Source: Schistosoma haematobium (Eukaryota > Platyhelminthes > Trematoda > Strigeidida > Schistosomatidae). Taken from it: 64,000 nt of DNA. The stretch is taken from contig NC_067196.1 of assembly GCF_000699445.3 (NCBI RefSeq), positions 30,152,616-30,216,615 of the forward strand, read 5' to 3'. Under the pieces are notes generated by a model. That model searched no databases and was not told the DNA's origin. It was given only the letters and a program-made list of their open reading frames with translations. Made by a program: the position numbers and the translations under genes. Positions within the stretch are counted from its first letter, which is position 1. Each line of letters starts with the position of its first letter. Positions 59,301-64,000 of the stretch are shown here, one piece after another.

Positions 59301-62300
59301 GATTAATTTATTGCTTAGTTGAAGTTAATAAGAACTCTACTTGTCTCCCAGAACACCCACACTTAACGTTTTTGATTTTGATTTATTTGGTTTGATAGAC
59401 GAATAAATTATGTGCATGTTTTGAAACCAAACCGACAATATCAATAATGGGAATAAAATTTTAAGGAAGTGTATGAAGATAATAAGTGTCTAACAGAATC
59501 AAGACAAAAATGACTTTGTTGCGATTTATTAGTTAGTAAAAATGATATTTGGGAAGCGGACTGAACAAACAATATTTTCATACTAATAACCAGTTGGTAT
59601 TATGTACCCACTCGACGAGACAATATTGAGATCAGTATTCATAATCAAACATGGAGTTCTAGTGAAGCTTTCATAGTTAGTACACCTCTGTTTATGAAGT
59701 ATGATGTAAATAATATCAACTGAACATTTTACGACTAAAATTATGTATAATAATCTTTTATTCTCAGTTTTGCTTTTCTTCCCTTTCTCCTATTAATACT
59801 TCACAATAACAGTCATTTTTTGTTGATTTGCTTTGAACATCTATCAATCAATTGTGATTACATTTGAGTCCTACAGGAGGTTAGTCACGGCTCGGATAGC
59901 TCAGTGGTAACGTCTCTGACTGTGATGCTGGATGACACGAGATCGAATACGCCAGGGAGCACCAGTTCCCTCATGATTACAGGTACACCTTGCTGACGAG
60001 TGCCAAGTAGCACGAAACCCGGGTCCAGGGTTTCCTGTTGACTACCTCCAACCACCATCTAAACATCTGTAAACACTGTTTTGATATGTACCCTTAATAT
60101 CATTACTACTATTATCAATCTCTTTTAACACATTATCTATACAGTTTATTAATGATCCAATTACTTAAACACTACAAAAAAATTGAATGACATTACTATA
60201 ATAATTATTATTATTCCCTTAAATGGATAAACTCTGGGGATAATTTTAGTATCCCTCCATTCTAGACAATCAATTATTACATGGTTTAATGTATTTTTCT
60301 TATGCAAACAGTTGTGAATTATTACGGTTTTTCAGATATCTTTTCAAGTTCGTTTCATAGTCATTCATGTTTAACTTATTTGTAAACAACCCACTCATTA
60401 AAATAAAAGTTATCTATCTTATAGGATGATCTAAATATAACTGTATTTAAAGGTGTAATAAAATGACGGAGGTGATCTAAAACTGTTGCTTTTTTCCTCA
60501 AAGTATCTCAAACAATTTTAGCCCATTTAATTATCATAATAGTTTTATGTGAAAAAAAAGATCAACTTGAAAAATGTCTGTTATATCCTAGCGAATAATA
60601 AATTACAGGTAACTTCTAGGACTATTAATGGACTAATATTCTATAAATATTCTTATTGTATAATTATTCAATAGTTAGATTATGTATATTTATATCCTCC
60701 TTATTTATTTGTTTATTTATTATTATACGATTTACAGTCCCTAAATTATGCTCAGTTCATTAACTACTGCCTCCCACGTTCAAAGCCACTTTTTGGCTGC
60801 ATTGTGAACAAGGTTATTTCCTATTTTATGGTGCGTTGCGGTCTGTTTGTTTGATATAAAAACCCAGTATGTCTGCAATAAATGATTCGATTCGCATATT
60901 GGAAGCTGGTATTTGGTGTTCTGGACTCAAGTGGACGGGCTAGGCGGACATAGGACCAATAAGGACGCTAAACTGCCCATACCGGTCGAACATCATTGGT
61001 TTGGTACAGTGCTAATATTGTATAAGTCGTATTTTGATTGGTGGATAAATCAAGTGATAAAAGCCGGACATAAAGTCATAACAATATCAGATAAAAATAC
61101 CAAGTGATAATTGGATTAACTCCTTTCAAATAACAGACAGCATATTACAACGTTTTGGCATGATCTCGTGAATTTTTTATAATACTCTTTACATTTTCAG
61201 CATAAAACCACTAAAAGATGATAACACTGAAACTTATTAATCAACTATCAAAAGGTAGTAAATGAGCATAAAATAACTGTTCCGTTTTATGCTTCTGGCT
61301 CAAAGTTACGAGAAATAATTAAGATTTAAGAAAAACTTTTCACTTGTAAGACAGGAAACTTTTTCTGTTTATTATACTTTGTTATATTTCGCAGTTGAAA
61401 ATTAGCTAATATCAAGAGAGTATGTGATTATGTGTTTATGGATATTAGAGTTACCTCAAAATGAATATGACGATTGGTTTACTGCCTTTAAGATTGCCGA
61501 AATTACGAGAATCGATTCAAATTTGTCTACATATTTTTACAGTTATTTTTCTATAGTTTAACGGAATCAATGTTTGATTGGTATAATTAAGTTACTAGCT
61601 AATTAAAATGTGATCATTTTGCTTTTTTACTCTATTTAAGACTAGATAGGCTGAGACTGATTTGTTGTCGGTCTTATCTACACCTTTTCTGGAAGATGTT
61701 TATAGGTATGAAGATGTGGTTTTCTCGAACATTGGTTAATCCAACTTGCTTTAAAATAACATTTGAAGTAATGAAACACAAATATGTGTCTAGTCTAGAT
61801 AATTTATTTTTAGTCTGATTGTTACCGTCATATAAGAAGATATAAATCATTTACAGTTACATACTTTCTTATTACCTCTTTTAAAAATAATTTATATTAA
61901 CTTTTGTGACGATATATTTGATTGTCATTTTCATTATATATCTTTTCACTGAGAGTACTGTATAAAACATTCACTTAATCTGGAACAGTATTATATTTTA
62001 CGTCTAATATAAAAATTTTAAAAGATAGCTCAGAACGCGAATGTTCTAACGAAATGTTAACTTTGAAAATAACTAGCTACAATATAGATGTATTGATAGT
62101 CAAGATTATAGTCTGATCTCAAGCGACATAATGGTTAGTCTCACCAAATAAGAACAAATCTTTAATCATTCTAGTCAATTAGATTATTAAAAAGCAAATT
62201 CTAGACTTCTACTAAACATATGTGGAATTTATCACAATTGGATCAGACAATAAGAACTAACACATTAAATGCCGACTGAAAATTTGTTTTGTTTCAGTAA

Positions 62301-63081
62301 TTCCTTGTGAAGACTATGAATTTTTGTCTATAAATCCTCTTTCGAATAATAAACCTTGAGTTGTTATTATATATAAATCAAATCGTATTTATGATATTGC
62401 AGTTTATTACATGAATGATTTTCTTTAAGACGAGAACAAAAATGTACAAACACATAGAGTTCAACCTTTCTTCAAATGTTTTACTGTCTATTCTATGTTT
62501 TCGTAGTCAAAGGATTAGTAGTAGTTGCTAAATAGAATTATAAATGCGAGTAACCGACTGTTTCTTATTCACATAAATAATTAAGAAATCTCAGGCTAAT
62601 TAGTATCTTTCCAAATTTCAGACTTTTCTATACCAGCCTATACAGAATACTTGGAACTTAATAATCCAAAAATAAATCAAATAACTTATATGTTTTAAAT
62701 ATTTGGTCGCAATTAGTTTCCACTCATTAATATGCATCAGATAGCTGCCGTTTACTGGATAGTTTGTACATGTAACTATGTACATCAGTTATAGTTTATA
62801 ATTAGCTAAACTATAATTAGAAATTAACATTTTATTCATTTAAACAACACAAAAGCAACTAGAAAACTTAACAACGAAAAATAAATCATATATCATCAAA
62901 AAAAATACTATCGTACACTGAAATATATATTTTTTTCTCACCTCCACAGTCATCCAATACCATTGTATAAACTTCCAAGTCTGAAATTGTAGTGCTTAAT
63001 CCAGCAACAGTAAGACAAATAAAAAACAATAGACAAACTATTCTTCCAAATACGCCCAAACTCTCAAATAAAACTGGAAAC
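53308..63081 (-). CDS. Second SLC6-family transporter, last five exons (continues beyond the right edge)
   Basis: - strand exons: 63081-62942, 58215-58124, 57018-56867, 54550-54433, 53445-53308 (TGA at 53310-53308). All introns are GT-AG and all phases match. They correspond one to one with exons 8-12 of the + strand gene, with lengths 140, 92, 152 and 118 identical and only the last exon different (138 versus 207). Visible protein: TM8 (VAGLSTTISDLEVYTMVL), TM9 (SVAIALIANILVGLPSAL), TM10 (DNVWGIALLISGILMASL), TM11 (ILVPLQGIILIIWWIYD) and TM12 (WMILLAALIGINVIAL), with a short cytoplasmic tail ending LKTFTDL. The tail lacks the 25-residue Asn-rich end of the neighbour. Exons 1-7 should lie beyond 64,000. 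The 4.7-kb intron 62941-58216 is the longest. Substrate unknown. Confidence 0.88.
54690..54800. repeat. Short near-perfect hairpin made of Sm-alpha SINE tails
   Basis: TTAATTTCAATAGTTGAGAT at 54698-54717 and its complement near 54773-54792 bound two inverted tail copies with almost no spacer (GTGGAAAACCTAAC in the middle). It lies in the last-but-one intron region of the - strand SLC6 gene. Confidence 0.8.
55345..55690 (+). repeat. Dispersed repeat family C, copy 3
   Basis: Starts CTGTAGTGAACAAGAACAGG...GGGGACAATC and ends ACTACTTATATCTATATAAG, then TAGCACGCACCACAG. The frames 55360-55656 and 55470-55652 lie in it and are not host exons. Same family as 20775-21070 and 24045-24240. Confidence 0.6.
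56096..56421. repeat. MITE-like unit with terminal inverted repeats plus a second hairpin
   Basis: TTTTGATGGAGTTTT (~56099-56113) and its inverse AAAACTCCATCAAAA (56368-56382) bound ~285 bases. Overlapping the right end, TTTGAGATGGTGGAGAA (56351-56366) and its inverse TTCTCCACCATCTCAAA (56404-56420) form another hairpin. No ORF. It lies in an intron of the - strand SLC6 gene. Confidence 0.5.
57540..57675 (-). repeat. Dispersed repeat fragment, inverted relative to 16235-16390
   Basis: The reverse complement gives AGTCACCTAGATTAGTCGTC and AAGGACTTGACACACATGAC, matching 16252-16335. Often found beside the subtype iii SINE. Confidence 0.6.
58545..58745 (+). mobile_element. Sm-alpha-type SINE with well-preserved pol III promoter
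   Basis: Box A (TAGTCTAGTGGTTAAGC, ~58560-58576) and box B (GGGTTCGAATCTC, 58603-58615), then a hammerhead (58638-58683) and tail (CATGGTGGCCTAG...). This is the best preserved promoter of its family in the window. It lies in the first visible intron (4.7 kb) of the - strand SLC6 gene, antisense to it. Confidence 0.8.
58638..58683 (+). ncRNA. Hammerhead motif, SINE subtype i, stem III damaged
   Basis: GCATTG, CTGAGGA, GTCC, seven-base loop, GGAC, GAAA, CAGCCT, T, C, CAGCGC. Core and stem II are intact and stem I has one mismatch. The usual self-complementary CGGCCG of stem III has become CAGCCT and no longer pairs fully. Confidence 0.65.
58746..59884. other. Intron sequence of the - strand SLC6 gene, nothing recognised
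   Basis: A+T-rich; the - strand frame 59109-59291 has no splice partner in phase. Confidence 0.4.
59885..60065 (+). mobile_element. tRNA-like SINE (subtype iii), well preserved, with hammerhead
   Basis: GGCTCGGATAGCTCAGTGG starts a tRNA-like segment (box A 59898-59913; degenerate box B GATCGAATACG, 59941-59951). It is followed by the hammerhead (59988-60030) and the tail GTTTCCTGTTGACTACCTCC. Same subtype as 16010-16190. Antisense to the SLC6 gene whose intron holds it. Confidence 0.8.
59988..60030 (+). ncRNA. Complete hammerhead ribozyme (SINE subtype iii)
   Basis: CCTTG (59988-59992), CTGACGA (59993-59999), GTGC (60000-60003), loop CAAGTA, GCAC (60010-60013), GAAA (60014-60017), CCC/GGGT (stem III, 60018-60024, no loop), C at 60025 as the expected cleavage residue, CAGGG (60026-60030). 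All core residues are present, stem II has four Watson-Crick pairs, stem I five (one G-U). Predicted cleavage after 60025. Confidence 0.82.
60066..60759. other. Intron sequence, nothing recognised
   Basis: A+T-rich DNA within the 4.7-kb intron of the - strand SLC6 gene. Confidence 0.4.
60760..61110 (+). repeat. LTR remnant, family shared with 28490-28830
   Basis: Contains GGTTATTTCCTATTTTATGG, a TATA-like box (TATAAAAACC ~60857), ATAAATGATTCG and GGACCAATAAGGACGCTAAA, in the same order as the copy at 28.5 kb. The + frame 60913-61107 is inside it and is not a gene. Confidence 0.5.
61111..62941. other. Intron sequence, nothing recognised
   Basis: A+T-rich; right part of the intron before exon 62942-63081. 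Confidence 0.4.
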
Positions 63082-64000
63082 CTGTTTAAAATAAATTTTA
63101 CAATTACAATAGAGTAGTATGAAACAAATATCCATCAGGTATCTAAAGTGATCACAAAAATCTATGATCGATCATAAAGCCATAATTTAATTCTCTAAGA
63201 GACAACTCCTATCTATTTGAATACAAAATAAATAGAGAATAATTTCTCTTTGTATTTATATCAAGAAATTAATAAATGTAGTCTCTTTCTATAAGACTTG
63301 TGATATAAACTAACATACCTTACAGAGAAATTACAACATGAACCTACAATAAGATGTAATGACTTTAAATATACTTAAAAAAATCCTTGTTATTTATACT
63401 CGGTTGTAATTCCCGTCTTTTCTTAGTCTGCTGTACTTCATTTGATTAGCTTGTTTGAACTTATGAGCTGATATCAGGTGTTCTGGATTTCACTACTAAT
63501 CTCCACTAAGAATATTTATACAACAATTTATGATTTACTTTTTTAACTATTATAGATACTAAGACCAAAGCAAGTTATAAATACAACATATTTTATTTCG
63601 AATATTGTTTAATAAAAATATGTTGTCAGTTAAGGGGTTGTGGAGATTGTTAAGTTTTTAGTTGAGATCATGAACCGATTGATGTTACACCACTATTGAA
63701 AACCTGTAAGCACTGGTGAGGAGTCCCACAATAGGACTACTTTGTATTACATTTAATCATTATAACTATTTGATGTATCACATTTAAAGCAAATTATTGA
63801 CATTACATTGTGAAATATCAAATTATATATTCGGTAACTGATAATGAACAACACATCAGTGTAACAGTATAGAGAATCAGTAAATATGTTTCATTTATAT
63901 ATCATCTATGTACTTATTCATGGAATCATATTTTGATTTGTGTTTAGTAGAATACGTGATCATTGAAACAGAATCCAATATTTTATTGTCTATGAACATT
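63082..64000. other. Intron sequence with a SINE fold-back remnant
   Basis: No SLC6 exon equivalent to exon 7 is present up to the edge. 63640-63745 holds a Sm-alpha tail in - orientation (GAGATCATGAACCGATTGAT...AAAACCTGTAAGCACTGG) fused to a hammerhead start in + orientation (GTGAGGAGTCCC...AGGACTA). Confidence 0.55.

Noticed and set aside
59885..59965. Functional tRNA gene at the second SINE head
   Set aside because: Box B is degenerate, and the segment is followed directly by a hammerhead and repeat tail.
1..64000. CRISPR arrays, bacterial operons, riboswitches
   Set aside because: No regularly spaced short repeats or bacterial gene structure; the DNA is clearly eukaryotic with GT-AG introns.

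Overview
The window looks like nuclear DNA of a blood fluke (genus Schistosoma; species not determined). Evidence: strongly A+T-rich sequence, small protein-coding exons separated by long introns (plus one 40-base intron), and dense repeats typical of schistosomes. These include tRNA-like SINEs of the Sm-alpha type carrying hammerhead ribozymes, Penelope-like elements (PLEs), Ty3/Gypsy LTR elements, an RTE-type LINE fragment and a Merlin transposase fragment. Most open frames in the window are noise or repeat remnants. Three host genes were built from exons with matching splice phases.

Layout. 1-1236: 3' end of a Gypsy element on the + strand. 1242-9128: a young non-autonomous Gypsy element on the - strand with two ~701-base LTRs and a gag-protease ORF but no reverse transcriptase. 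A second, almost complete Gypsy element on the + strand (2231-6341, identical 152-base LTRs, 5-base target duplication GATTT) is nested inside it. 9.1-18.6 kb: intergenic, with a ~250-base perfect-looking hairpin, a diverged tandem duplication, LINE and Merlin fragments, a fold-back SINE and an inverted pair of PLE ribozyme regions. 18.65-25.95 kb: an unrecognised Cys- and Ser-rich host gene on the + strand. 26-34.4 kb: intergenic SINEs and LTR remnants. 34,424-52,908: a complete 12-exon SLC6 (sodium:neurotransmitter symporter family) gene on the + strand, 592 residues. 53,308-63,081: the last five exons of a paralogous SLC6 gene on the - strand, running off the right edge.

The two SLC6 genes are tail to tail, with stop codons 399 bases apart. 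Four internal exons are identical in length (140, 92, 152, 118 bases) and phase, so the pair arose by inverted duplication. Their large introns have collected PLE and SINE fragments.

The most interesting non-coding theme is at least a dozen hammerhead-like motifs in three SINE subtypes and in PLE ends. Within the three host genes, the copies with an intact catalytic core lie antisense to the host transcript, whereas copies in sense orientation carry core or stem damage. Several SINE copies are head-to-head fold-backs.
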